In this document: piece after piece, positions 38,728-47,852 of the stretch
Layout: each line of letters begins with the position of its first letter
Numbering within the stretch: position 1 is the stretch's first letter
Origin: DTKY01 sp037440765
GTDB taxonomy: Bacteria; Acidobacteriota; Terriglobia; Bryobacterales; Bryobacteraceae
Direction: 5' to 3'
Assembly: GCA_037440765.1 (NCBI GenBank)
Contig: JBBITL010000028.1
Location: 1-51,511 of the forward strand
DNA length: 51,511 nucleotides
Position numbers and translations under genes: made by a program
The notes under the pieces: generated by a model
Database searches by the model: none
Told to the model about the DNA's origin: nothing
The model's input: the letters and a program-made list of their open reading frames with translations, nothing else

Positions 38728-40383
38728 ATGGCTCTGAAGCACGTCAACGCTGTGATTGTGGGCTCGGGCGCCGGCGGCGGAGTGGTGGCCAAGGAACTGG
38801 CTGCGGCGGGGCTGAGCGTTGTGCTGCTCGAGCGCGGCAGGTTTCAGTCGGCCGCCGATTGCCGTAAGGACGATCTGCGCAACCAGCGCACCACGGTGCT
38901 CGGCAACGGATTCGGCCCTGACGACAGCCGCAACCCGCGCGTGCTGGTGGGCGAAGACGGCAGCGAGCGTGTCGTGGCCGCCAGCGAGAGCGGCTACAGC
39001 AACAACGCGGCCTGTGTGGGCGGCGGCACCTTCAGTTACGGCGCCATGGCCTGGCGCTTCATGGAGCAGGACTTCCGGATGAGGTCCATCTACGGGGCCG
39101 TGGAGGGCAGCACGCTGGAGGACTGGCCTGTCGGTTACGGCGACCTGGAGCCGTACTACGACAAGGCCGAATGGGAAATGGGGGTTTCCGGGGATGTCTC
39201 GGCCGACCCCTTCAAAGCGCCCCGCCGGAGGCCTCTCCCCATGCCGCCCCTGCCGCCCAACCGCGAGTACGAATTGCTGCACCCGGCGGCCAGGCGGCTG
39301 GGCCTGCATCCGTTCGACATTCCCATGCTGCGCAACACCGTGCCCTATAACGGGCGCGGCCCCTGCATGCGCTGCCGCTGGTGCGTGGGCTTCGCCTGCG
39401 AGGTGGACGCGCGGACGGGCACGCACAACACGGTGATACCCCAGGCGCTGGCGACGGGCAACTGCGAGCTCCGCACCGGATGCATGGCGCGGGAGATCGT
39501 CCTTGACGGCAGCGGCCGCGCCAGGGGCGTGGTGTACTTCGACGCCGACGACAGGCGGCAGCAGCAGACGGCGGACCTGATCATTGTGGCCGGCGGGGCG
39601 GTGGAGTCGGCGCGGCTCCTTCTGAACTCGACGAGCAGGCTGTTCCCCACCGGCCTGGGGAACCGCCACGACTGGGTGGGAAGGAACCTTCAAGGGCACA
39701 CCTACTCGGGCGCGGCGGGCCTGTTCGATTTCGACACGTACGACGATCTGGGGCCCGGCGCGCAAATCGCCGTCTGCGACTACGTGCACGGGAATCCCGG
39801 CCTGGCGGGCGGGGCCATGCTGGCCAACGAGTTCATACGCCTGCCGTACCAGTTCGTGGGCTACGTGCCGGCCTATGTCCCGCCCTGGGGCGCGGCCCAC
39901 AAGGAGTTCATGCGCCGCGCATTCAAGCGGACCGTCGTGGTGATGGGCCCGACCCAGGAAATGCCGGTCTTCGACGCGCGGGTGCAGGCCGACCCGAAGG
40001 TCACCGACTACTGGGGCATTCCGGTGGCCCGCCTGTCGGGCGGCAGGCATCCGCACAGCATAGAGATCGCACGGTTCATGGCCGAGAAGGCCGATGCCTG
40101 GGTGAAGGAAGCCGGCGCGCGCCGCACCTGGCGCAGGCCGCCGGGCCGGGGATTGAGCGCCGGTCAGCACCAGGCGGGCACCTGCCGCATGGGCGACGAT
40201 CCGAAGACCTCGGTGGTCGACAAGTACTGCCGGCTGCATGACGTGGACAACGTCTACGTGATTGACGCGAGCGTTCACGTAACCAACGGCGGGTTCAACC
40301 CGGTGCTCACCATATTGGCCATCGCCTACTACGCCTCGGACAACCTGGTCAAGGCCTGGAAGGGCATAAGGGGGCGGGCATGA
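38728..40383 (+). CDS. GMC oxidoreductase, gluconate/glucose dehydrogenase-type flavoprotein
   Basis: FAD-dependent catalytic subunit of 551 residues. The FAD-binding motif is GSGAGGGVVAKEL (12-24); the C-terminal GMC block with catalytic His/Asn is DASVHVTNGGFNPVLTILA, preceded by GQHQAGTCRMGDD. A four-cysteine cluster C213-x2-C216-x2-C219-x4-C224 (PCMRCRWCVGFAC) is placed where FAD-glucose dehydrogenases carry an iron-sulfur site, so an electron relay is likely (inference). Expected substrates are sugars, aldonates or other alcohols. Its stop overlaps the cytochrome ATG (ATGA, 40380-40383). The start at 38728 excludes a spurious upstream extension through the small-subunit gene. Confidence 0.92.
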   Translation: MALKHVNAVIVGSGAGGGVVAKELAAAGLSVVLLERGRFQSAADCRKDDLRNQRTTVLGNGFGPDDSRNPRVLVGEDGSERVVAASESGYSNNAACVGGGTFSYGAMAWRFMEQDFRMRSIYGAVEGSTLEDWPVGYGDLEPYYDKAEWEMGVSGDVSADPFKAPRRRPLPMPPLPPNREYELLHPAARRLGLHPFDIPMLRNTVPYNGRGPCMRCRWCVGFACEVDARTGTHNTVIPQALATGNCELRTGCMAREIVLDGSGRARGVVYFDADDRRQQQTADLIIVAGGAVESARLLLNSTSRLFPTGLGNRHDWVGRNLQGHTYSGAAGLFDFDTYDDLGPGAQIAVCDYVHGNPGLAGGAMLANEFIRLPYQFVGYVPAYVPPWGAAHKEFMRRAFKRTVVVMGPTQEMPVFDARVQADPKVTDYWGIPVARLSGGRHPHSIEIARFMAEKADAWVKEAGARRTWRRPPGRGLSAGQHQAGTCRMGDDPKTSVVDKYCRLHDVDNVYVIDASVHVTNGGFNPVLTILAIAYYASDNLVKAWKGIRGRA

Positions 40384-41441
40384 GGAAGGCCGTTTTGATT
40401 GCCGGCCTGGTGGTGGCGGGCCTGGCGCTGCTGGTGCCCGGTGCGAGTCTGTACTACGAATCCGGCGCCGGCGCCGGCTGCACGCGCTGCCACGAGATGA
40501 ACGCGTTCTACGACCAGTGGCGCAGCTCCAGCCACCGGGAGATCGGCTGCGCGGAATGCCACGGCGGGGCGTTCACGCCGGACCTGGCCTTCCACTGGAA
40601 CAACGCCAGCCGGGTGTACTACCACCTGAAGGGCGAGGTGCCGCCGCAGATACGCATGCGCAACATCGACGTGCTGAAGATGGTGGAGCGCTGCCAGGGG
40701 TGCCATCGCCAGTCCTACGCGCAGTGGCAGTCGGGTCCGCACAGCGCCACCTACGCGCGCATCTTCACGGACCAGAAACACAACACCGACAGGCTGCTGA
40801 TGGACGACTGTCTGCGGTGCCATGGCATGCACTACCAGGACGGAATCCGCGAGCTGGTGGCGCCGCTGGACCGCAGCGGGCCATGGCGGCTGGTTGAGAC
40901 GCGGCTGGCGGACCGTCCCGCGGTGCCCTGCCTGGCCTGCCACACCATACACCGCAGCGGCCCGCTGCTGAGCAAAGCGGGAGTGGATGGCCGGGTGGAG
41001 GGTCCGAAACAGGAGATCAACCGCCCGTCGCTGGGATTCTACGACCGGCGCACGCAGCGGCATATCCCGGTGGCGGACCTTCCCCTGCCCGTTATGCTGG
41101 AAGGCCAGCGGGCCGTCCGGATGAGCGGGGACCAGCGGCAGGCGCTTTGCTACCAGTGCCACGCGGCCGAGGCCAGCCGGCAGGCCGGAAGCGGCGACGA
41201 CCGCACCCCCACCGGCGTTCACGAGGGCATAAGCTGCCTGTCCTGCCACCAGAAGCACGGGCAGAAGACCAGGGCCTCCTGCGCGGAGTGCCACCCGAAA
41301 ATGTCAAACTGCGGCCTCGACGTCGAGACCATGGACACCACCTTCCGCTCGCCCGGCAGCAAGCACAATATACACTGGGTGAAGTGCAGCGACTGTCACC
41401 CCAAGGGTGTCCCAAAGAAGAAGGAGGCCGCACGAAGATGA
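40380..41441 (+). CDS. Membrane-anchored nonahaem cytochrome c
   Basis: A 353-residue multihaem c-type cytochrome. One N-terminal helix (KAVLIAGLVVAGLALLVPG) anchors it. Nine CxxCH haem sites are visible, at residues 34, 57, 105, 144, 184, 257, 286, 301 and 336 (CTRCH, CAECH, CQGCH, CLRCH, CLACH, CYQCH, CLSCH, CAECH, CSDCH). The first section (CTRCHEMNAFYDQW) resembles NapC/NrfH quinol-linked anchors; the rest resembles DmsE/octahaem-type cytochromes. Known gluconate and fructose dehydrogenases use a trihaem subunit instead. It should take electrons from the GMC subunit and pass them to quinone or outward to another acceptor (inference). It overlaps both neighbours by four bases. Confidence 0.92.
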   Translation: MRKAVLIAGLVVAGLALLVPGASLYYESGAGAGCTRCHEMNAFYDQWRSSSHREIGCAECHGGAFTPDLAFHWNNASRVYYHLKGEVPPQIRMRNIDVLKMVERCQGCHRQSYAQWQSGPHSATYARIFTDQKHNTDRLLMDDCLRCHGMHYQDGIRELVAPLDRSGPWRLVETRLADRPAVPCLACHTIHRSGPLLSKAGVDGRVEGPKQEINRPSLGFYDRRTQRHIPVADLPLPVMLEGQRAVRMSGDQRQALCYQCHAAEASRQAGSGDDRTPTGVHEGISCLSCHQKHGQKTRASCAECHPKMSNCGLDVETMDTTFRSPGSKHNIHWVKCSDCHPKGVPKKKEAARR

Positions 41442-42613
41442 AGACCGGATTCAGGCCGCTCATCCTGACTGTTTCTATGGGGCTGCTGACGTTCGCGCAG
41501 CAGCCGCCGCCGGCCCGCTCGGCCGAGGTCTCCGCGGATGGCCGCGTGACCTTCCGCCTGTACGCGCCCAAGGCGGCCGAGGTCCTTGTCAATGGGAACT
41601 GGGAAGGCGGACGCGGCCTGGCGATGAGCAAGGACTCGTCGGGCGTCTGGAGCGTTACGACGCCGCCGCTCGGCGCCGAGATCTGGAACTACACCTTTTC
41701 GGTGGACGGCGTCACCATGCTCGACGCGGGCAACCACAACGTGGTGCGGGACGGCACGCGTTACCTGAACTCGGTGCTGGTGCCCGGCGCCGCGTCGGCG
41801 CTTTATCAGACCGGCCGGATGCCCCATGGCACCGTAGCAGCGGTCTGGTACCAGTCTTCCACGCTGAAGACGGGCCGGCGCCTGCTGGTCTACACGCCGG
41901 CCGGCTATGAGGGAGGCAGCGCCAGGTACCCCGTGATGTACCTGTTTCACGGCGGCGGCGGCGATGAGGAAGCCTGGCGGGATATGGGCGTGGCCAACGT
42001 GATCCTGGACAACCTGATCGCGCAGGGAAAGGCCAGGCCGATGATCGTAGTGATGCCGAACGCGAACTGGAACCAGGTGGCGGCGCTAGAAGCGGGTGGC
42101 CCCCTGCCCGCCGGAGGCGCACGGGGCGGGGGAGGCGGCCCCGCGGCCGCGGGTCTGAACTTCGACACCGCCGAGAAGGAGATCGTCGGCGACATGATCC
42201 CCTTCATCGAGAAGCACTATCGCGCGCTGACGGGCCGCGAGAACCGCGCCATCGTCGGCCTCTCGATGGGAGGCGGCATCTCGATTAACGTCGGGCTGAA
42301 GCGGCTGGACACCTTCGCCACGGTGGGCCAGTTCAGCTCGGGGATGTTCGGAGGGGTCAGCGGCTATGCGCCGTTCGATGCCGAGAAGATCTCTCCGGGT
42401 TTCTACAAGGACCCGGCGGCCACCAACAAGCGCCTCAGGCTGCTCTACTTCTCCTGCGGCGCCGAGGACCCGCGCATGCCCTTTCAGGCCAAAGTCGTGG
42501 AAGAGCTGCGCGGCAACAAGATCGCGCTGACCTTCAAGAGCTTCCCCGGCGCCCACGAGTGGAAAGTCTGGCGGCAGTCGCTCGCCGACATCGCGCCGCT
42601 GCTGTTCCGGTGA
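41438..42613 (+). CDS. Exported esterase D-like hydrolase with E-set/CBM48-like domain
   Basis: A 391-residue secreted protein. A signal peptide (LILTVSMGLLTFAQQ) is followed by an immunoglobulin-like E-set module (VTFRLYAPKAAEVLVNG, about 30-120) and an esterase D/feruloyl-esterase-type alpha/beta hydrolase domain. The nucleophile is Ser276 in VGLSMGGG; RYPVMYLFHGGGGDEEAW forms the oxyanion region, and FPGAHEWKVW holds the catalytic histidine. A low-complexity loop GGARGGGGGPAAAG (about 227-240) is inserted. Such proteins release ferulate or acetyl groups from plant polysaccharides or act on other esters. Its ATG overlaps the cytochrome stop (ATGA) and its stop overlaps the tannase GTG. Confidence 0.9.
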   Translation: MKTGFRPLILTVSMGLLTFAQQPPPARSAEVSADGRVTFRLYAPKAAEVLVNGNWEGGRGLAMSKDSSGVWSVTTPPLGAEIWNYTFSVDGVTMLDAGNHNVVRDGTRYLNSVLVPGAASALYQTGRMPHGTVAAVWYQSSTLKTGRRLLVYTPAGYEGGSARYPVMYLFHGGGGDEEAWRDMGVANVILDNLIAQGKARPMIVVMPNANWNQVAALEAGGPLPAGGARGGGGGPAAAGLNFDTAEKEIVGDMIPFIEKHYRALTGRENRAIVGLSMGGGISINVGLKRLDTFATVGQFSSGMFGGVSGYAPFDAEKISPGFYKDPAATNKRLRLLYFSCGAEDPRMPFQAKVVEELRGNKIALTFKSFPGAHEWKVWRQSLADIAPLLFR

Positions 42614-44184
42614 GCCTCGCGCGCGCCATGGTCCGCCGCCTGTTGCTGTGTTTCGCCGCCGTCTGCGCCTTGTCGTGGCCGGCTTGGCCTCTGTTGGCGG
42701 CCGGCTCCTGCGAGGGCCTGGCCGCGCTCACCATCACGAACACCGTAATCGCCGCGGCAACGCAGGTGCCCGCTGGCCCGTTCTCCCTTCCCGGGCGAGC
42801 CGGCGGCGCGCCTGATGCGGCCGCCCGGCCCTTTCCGGCATTCTGCCGCGTGCTGGCGGTCGCGCGGCCCGTGGCGAACTCAGAGATCCGGATGGAGGTG
42901 TGGCTCCCTGCGGCCGGGGCCTGGAACGGCAAGTTCCTCGGCACCGGGAACGGCGGGTATTCCGGCGCCATCGGGTACGCCGCCATGGAGTCCGGACTCA
43001 GACAGGGCTACGCCACCGCCGGATCAAACACCGGGCACGAGGGCGCCGACCTGAAGTTCGGCATGGAGCATCCGGAGAAGATCCACGACTGGGGCTATCG
43101 CGCCGTCAACGTAATGACCGAGACGGCCAAGCTGGTGGTTCGCAGCTATTACGGCCGTTTTCCGGCCTATTCCTACTTCTCCGGCTGCTCCACCGGCGGC
43201 CAGCAGGGACTGATGGAGGCCCAGCGCTACCCGGCCGATTACGACGGCATCGTGGCGGGCGCTCCCGGCAACAACCGGGTACGGCTCAACATCGGCTTCC
43301 TGTGGTCCTGGCTGGCGCTGCGGGAGGGGACCGCGGATCCACTCCCGCCCGCCAAGCTGCCCGTCATCTACCGCGCCGCCGTGGAGTACTGCGACGCCCT
43401 CGACGGACTGAAGGACGGGCTCATAGACGACCCCCGCCGGTGCAGGTTCGATCCGGCCGCCCTGCTGTGCAAGGGCGCGGCAGGCGCGGATTGCCTCACG
43501 GCGCAGGAAGCCGCCGCAGTCCGCAGGATCTACGATGGCGCCCGGAACCCGCGCACCGGGGAGCAGATCTTCGCCGGGTGGGCCCGGGGGAGCGAGGCGT
43601 CGGGAGGAACTCAGGCCGGCGGCTGGTCCGGCTACTTTGTGGGCCAGTCCGAGCCGGCGCGTATGGACTTCTGGCGTTACTGGGTCTTCCATGATCCCAT
43701 GTGGGACCCGCGCACCTTCGACTTCGACCGCGACGTCGCCTACGCCGAGGCGAAACTGGCATACATCGTCGCCAACCAGCCGGACCTTTCCGCGTTCAGA
43801 GATCGCGGCGGGAAGTTGCTGGTGTATCACGGGTGGTCCGACCCGGTGGTCCCGCCCGAGGACGCCATCCGCTACTACGAGAGCGTGGAGCGGGCCATGG
43901 GGGGCGCCGGGAAGATTTCTGACTTCTTCCGCCTCTTCATGGCCCCGGGGATGGGCCACTGCACCGGAGGGACGGGTCCCAGCGCTTTCGACAGCCTGGG
44001 CGCGCTCGACCGGTGGGTGACCAAGGGCATCCCTCCGGACAGGATTGTCGCCACGCAGCCGGCAGGCGGGAAGGCGATCCGCACACGTCCGCTGTGCCCC
44101 TATCCTCAGGTGGCCCGCTGGAACGGCTCAGGCAGCATCGACGACGCGGCGAACTTCATCTGCGCCGCAACCCCGGCGTATTGA
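42610..44184 (+). CDS. Tannase/feruloyl esterase family protein
   Basis: A 524-residue secreted esterase. The signal peptide (LLLCFAAVCALSWPAWP) is followed by the family opening SCEGLAAL and TITNTVIAAA. The hallmark CS-D-HC motif is present: Cys193-Ser194 in SGCSTGGQQGLMEAQRYP, and the matching His-Cys in PGMGHCTGG, which links the triad by a disulfide. Other blocks are FLGTGNGGYSGAIGY, LVYHGWSDPVVPP and a lid region with cysteines. Likely substrates are gallate or hydroxycinnamate esters of plants. GTG at 42610 overlaps the preceding stop; ATG 42628 is an alternative. Confidence 0.92.
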   Translation: MSLARAMVRRLLLCFAAVCALSWPAWPLLAAGSCEGLAALTITNTVIAAATQVPAGPFSLPGRAGGAPDAAARPFPAFCRVLAVARPVANSEIRMEVWLPAAGAWNGKFLGTGNGGYSGAIGYAAMESGLRQGYATAGSNTGHEGADLKFGMEHPEKIHDWGYRAVNVMTETAKLVVRSYYGRFPAYSYFSGCSTGGQQGLMEAQRYPADYDGIVAGAPGNNRVRLNIGFLWSWLALREGTADPLPPAKLPVIYRAAVEYCDALDGLKDGLIDDPRRCRFDPAALLCKGAAGADCLTAQEAAAVRRIYDGARNPRTGEQIFAGWARGSEASGGTQAGGWSGYFVGQSEPARMDFWRYWVFHDPMWDPRTFDFDRDVAYAEAKLAYIVANQPDLSAFRDRGGKLLVYHGWSDPVVPPEDAIRYYESVERAMGGAGKISDFFRLFMAPGMGHCTGGTGPSAFDSLGALDRWVTKGIPPDRIVATQPAGGKAIRTRPLCPYPQVARWNGSGSIDDAANFICAATPAY

Positions 44185-44229
44185 CACGCTGCATGCAGGA
44201 CTGGTAGCTTACACCCTCTGGGGGAAAGC

Positions 44230-45816
44230 GTGAAAACTCTGTTGGCGGCGATGGTACTGGCTGTGTCGACAGGCGCGGCGATACAGCAGCCGGTGAAGGT
44301 GGAGGGAGGCCAACTGGCCGGGACGGCCGGCAAGGACCCATCGATCACTGTGTTCAAGGGGGTGCCCTTCGCGGCGCCGCCGATCGGCGAGCTTCGCTGG
44401 CGGGCGCCGATGCCCGTGATCCCCTGGCAGGGGGTCAGGAAGGCGGCCGAGTTCGGCAGAAGCTGCATGCAGACCATCGTCAAGGAGCGTAAGCCCTGGA
44501 CCTATGAGTTCATGACGCACACCGAGGTCAGCGAGGACTGCCTGTACCTCAACGTCTGGACACCGGCCAAGGCCGCCGGCGAGAAGCGTCCGGTCTACAT
44601 GTACATACACGGCGGCGCCAACACGGAAGGCTCGGGCGCCGTGCCGGTCTATGACGGGGAGGGGCTGGCGAAGAAAGGCATCGTGGTGGTGACGGTCAAC
44701 TACCGCCTGGGCATCCTGGGGTTCTTCACGCATCCGGAGTTGACGGCGGAGGCTTCCTACCAGGCGTCGGGCAACTACGCGCTGCTCGATCTGGTGGCGG
44801 CCCTGCGCTGGATCCAGGCGAACATCGCGGCGTTCGGGGGCGATCCCGGACGCGTGACCGTGGGTGGGCAGTCAGCAGGCGCTTCCAACACGCACAGCCT
44901 CACCGCCACGACGCTGGCCAAGGGGCTGTTCCACCGGGCCATAGCCCAGAGCGGCTCCGGCGTGGCGAGCGGCCCGATGGGCGCCCGGACGCTGGCCGAG
45001 CAGGAGCAGCTTGGCGTGAAATTCGCCGAGGCCAAGGGCGCAAAGTCGCTGGCGGACCTGCGGAAGATGTCCTGGCAGGAACTGACCGCGCCCGTGCCGG
45101 GTGACGGCGGGCAGGCCGCCAGCCCGATGGCCTCTCCCTTCCGGTTCGGCGTGGTTGTCGACGGGTACGTGCTGCCGGCGCCGGTCGCCGGGATCTTCGC
45201 CCAAGGCAGGCAGAACGACGTTCCCACTCTGACCGGCTGCAACATGCACGAAGGCGGGGGAACGCCGAGTCCCACCATCACGGCGGAGGCTTACCGGAAG
45301 CAGGCGCAGACCAGGTACCGGGACCTGGCCGGCGAGTTTCTGAAGCTCTACCCCGGCGAGGACGACGCCCAGGCGCGCGTTTCGCAGAACGAAAGTTCCT
45401 GGGACCAGGCGCGCGTCTCCATGTACCTTTGGGCCGTGAACCGCGGCAAGACCGCCAGGACCAGGGCCTACACCTACTTCTGGGTCCATCCCATGCCGGG
45501 GCCGGACGCAGGGACCTACGGCGCGTTCCACACCTCGGAGGTCCCCTACTCCATGAACGCGCTGGCCATGTCGGACCGGCCGTTCACGGCGCAGGACCAT
45601 AAGATTGCGGACCAGATGTCCTCCTACTGGGTGAACTTCATCACCACGGGCGACCCCAACGGCTCCGGCCTCCCCCGCTGGCCGGCGGTCAGCGAGCAGC
45701 CGGAAACCACCATGCGGATCGGCGACAAAACGGCCGTGATCCCGGTAGCCGGCGACAAGGCCAAGCTGGCCTTCTTCGAGAAGTTCTTCACGAGACCGAG
45801 CGCGCCGGCCCGCTGA
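44230..45816 (+). CDS. Secreted type-B carboxylesterase
   Basis: A 528-residue carboxylesterase/para-nitrobenzyl-esterase-type enzyme. A signal peptide starts KTLLAAMVLAVSTGAA. The nucleophile is Ser215 in VGGQSAGAS; FKGVPFAAPPIGELRW, EDCLYLNVWTP and YIHGGANTEGSG (oxyanion hole) are family blocks; GAFHTSEVPYSMN contains the catalytic histidine. It differs from the 35370 copy in signal type (Sec-like here) and active-site surroundings, so the two are distant paralogues. GTG start with GGGGGA upstream. It begins 45 bp after the tannase gene and probably belongs to the same transcript. Confidence 0.92.
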   Translation: MKTLLAAMVLAVSTGAAIQQPVKVEGGQLAGTAGKDPSITVFKGVPFAAPPIGELRWRAPMPVIPWQGVRKAAEFGRSCMQTIVKERKPWTYEFMTHTEVSEDCLYLNVWTPAKAAGEKRPVYMYIHGGANTEGSGAVPVYDGEGLAKKGIVVVTVNYRLGILGFFTHPELTAEASYQASGNYALLDLVAALRWIQANIAAFGGDPGRVTVGGQSAGASNTHSLTATTLAKGLFHRAIAQSGSGVASGPMGARTLAEQEQLGVKFAEAKGAKSLADLRKMSWQELTAPVPGDGGQAASPMASPFRFGVVVDGYVLPAPVAGIFAQGRQNDVPTLTGCNMHEGGGTPSPTITAEAYRKQAQTRYRDLAGEFLKLYPGEDDAQARVSQNESSWDQARVSMYLWAVNRGKTARTRAYTYFWVHPMPGPDAGTYGAFHTSEVPYSMNALAMSDRPFTAQDHKIADQMSSYWVNFITTGDPNGSGLPRWPAVSEQPETTMRIGDKTAVIPVAGDKAKLAFFEKFFTRPSAPAR

Positions 45817-45850
45817 CGGGCATGCGGCCGCTGAGGGAGGACAGACTCAT

Positions 45851-47845
45851 ATGGGACCGGTCAGAACGGTAGCGCTCGTTCTGAGCTTCTTCCTGCTGCA
45901 AGTTCCAGCGCAGGCTCGCGTGACACGCATCGTGGTGGAGAGCAGGACGCCGCTCGCTGAAAACAGTCAGTATCTGAGGCTGGCGGGAACGTTCTTCGGG
46001 GAACTCGATCCGAAGCAACCGCACAACGCGATCATCAACGACATCCAGCTTGCGCCGCGCAACGCCCGGGGGCGGGTCGAGTATTCGGCAACATTCACGC
46101 TCCTGCTGCCTTCGGACGCGTCCAGGATCAGCGGCGTGCTTCTTTACGAGGTCCCGAACCGGGGCAACTCGCCCCTGAACGCGCGCCTGTTCCCCGACGA
46201 CATGGCCGCGGGGCACGTTCTGCTCAGCAGCGGCTGGCAGGGCGACCTGGCGCCCAGGGCGGGGCTGGAGACCATCACGGTTCCGGTGGCGCGGAACGCC
46301 GACGGCTCCAGCATTACGGGACCCGTGATGGCGCGTCTGAGCAACCTGCCGGCGGGATCCAGCACAGCTTCGCTGGCAACCGGGTTCGGAGGGCTGTTGT
46401 ATCAACGTCCGGCCTCGCTCGATACGAGCCGCGCGCTGCTGACCAGGCAGGCCTCCGACGATGGCCAGCTCATTCCGGTTCCGAGTGCGGACTGGGCCTT
46501 CGCCGATTGCAGCCAGGCGCCTTTTCCAGGCAAGCCGGATCCCGCCAGGGTCTGCCTGAAGGGCGGGTTCCGGGCCGACCAGCTGTATCAGCTTGTTTAC
46601 ACCGCCAGGGACCCCCTGGTCCTCGGAATCGGCCTGGCGGCGACGCGCGATCTGGTTTCGTTCTTCCGGCATGCGCGGCGCGATGAGCAAGGGAACGCCA
46701 GCCCGCTGGCCGGCAGGATCAGGCATGCCATCGGCTCGGGCACTTCGCAGTCGGGCAACTTCATCAGGACGTTCCTCCACCTTGGCTTCAACCGGGACGA
46801 GGATGGCCGCGTCGTATGGGATGGTGTCAACCCGAACATCGCCGGCCGGCAACTCCCGATCAATTTCCGCTTCGCTGTCCCGGGTGGAGCCGCCGAACCC
46901 TTCCACATCGGCAGCGAAGGCGTTCTGTGGTGGGGCTCCTACCGTGACCAGCTGCGCAACCGGCCGGAGGCGTCCCTGCTGGACCGCTGCCGGGCCACCG
47001 GGACCTGCCCCAAGGTCATGGAGACGTTCGGATCGGCCGAGTTCTGGGGACTGCGGATGTCGCCCGGCCTGGTGGGCACCAGGGCGGATGTGGATATACC
47101 GCTGCCGGCGGAAGTGCGCCGCTACTACTTCCCCGGCGTGACGCACGGCGGGGGGAGCGGCGGGTTCGACGTCCAGGTGCAACCGCCCCGCGGCTGCACG
47201 CTTCCGGCCAATCCCAACTCGGTTTCCGAGACCATGCGCGCCCTCAGGCGGGCGCTGATCGAATGGGTGGTGAAGGGCACGCCGCCTCCCGACAGCCGCT
47301 ACCCCAGGCTCGATCGCGGCGAACTGGTCGCTCCGGTCCGGGCGGCCATGCGCTTCCCGGCCATTCCGGGGGCGCCGCTTCCGGACAACCTGCTCAACGA
47401 ACTGCCTGACCACTACCTGGGGCCGGAGTTCCGTTACAACGATCTGTCGGGGCGCGTGTCGGTGCAGCCGCCCATCATCCGGGGCAGGGTGCCGATGCTG
47501 GTTCCGGCGACCGACGCCGACGGCAACGAAGTGGGCGGAATCCCGTCCCCGCTGCACCAGGCGCCGCTCGGCACGTATCTGGGATGGAACGTGACTGCGT
47601 CAGGCTACCGGGAAGGGAGGACCTGCGGCTTTGCCGGCGGCTTCATCCCGTTCGCCCGGACCAAGGCCGAGCGGCAGGCGTCAGGCGACCCGCGGCCGTC
47701 GCTGGAGGAGCGCTACGGCACGCACGCGGCGTACGTCGAGCGGGTCGCAGCGGCGGCCGAACGGCTGGTGGAGCAGCGCTTCCTGCTCCGGGACGACGCC
47801 GGCCGCATCGTGAAAGAGGCTCAGGCCGCCAACATCCTTCGCTGA
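45851..47845 (+). CDS. Secreted large alpha/beta-hydrolase-domain protein
   Basis: A 664-residue protein of the 'alpha/beta hydrolase domain' family seen in soil bacteria. A signal peptide (TVALVLSFFLLQVPAQA) precedes conserved blocks: GVLLYEVPNRGN, LLSSGWQGDLAP, AIGSGTSQSGNFIRTFLHLG, FNRDEDGRVVWDGVNPNIAG and RYYFPGVTHGGG. The nucleophile is probably the serine of GTSQSGNF. The catalytic role of this family is little studied. GGGAGGA lies upstream of the ATG. The LysR regulator starts seven bases after its stop, suggesting co-transcription. Confidence 0.85.
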   Translation: MGPVRTVALVLSFFLLQVPAQARVTRIVVESRTPLAENSQYLRLAGTFFGELDPKQPHNAIINDIQLAPRNARGRVEYSATFTLLLPSDASRISGVLLYEVPNRGNSPLNARLFPDDMAAGHVLLSSGWQGDLAPRAGLETITVPVARNADGSSITGPVMARLSNLPAGSSTASLATGFGGLLYQRPASLDTSRALLTRQASDDGQLIPVPSADWAFADCSQAPFPGKPDPARVCLKGGFRADQLYQLVYTARDPLVLGIGLAATRDLVSFFRHARRDEQGNASPLAGRIRHAIGSGTSQSGNFIRTFLHLGFNRDEDGRVVWDGVNPNIAGRQLPINFRFAVPGGAAEPFHIGSEGVLWWGSYRDQLRNRPEASLLDRCRATGTCPKVMETFGSAEFWGLRMSPGLVGTRADVDIPLPAEVRRYYFPGVTHGGGSGGFDVQVQPPRGCTLPANPNSVSETMRALRRALIEWVVKGTPPPDSRYPRLDRGELVAPVRAAMRFPAIPGAPLPDNLLNELPDHYLGPEFRYNDLSGRVSVQPPIIRGRVPMLVPATDADGNEVGGIPSPLHQAPLGTYLGWNVTASGYREGRTCGFAGGFIPFARTKAERQASGDPRPSLEERYGTHAAYVERVAAAAERLVEQRFLLRDDAGRIVKEAQAANILR

Positions 47846-47852
47846 GGGAACC

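Noticed and set aside
38545..40278. 577-residue open frame opposite the GMC gene
   Set aside because: Shadow; the GMC and small-subunit motifs are on the plus strand.
45788..47557. 589-residue open frame opposite the large alpha/beta hydrolase
   Set aside because: Shadow; the plus-strand frame has signal peptide and family blocks.
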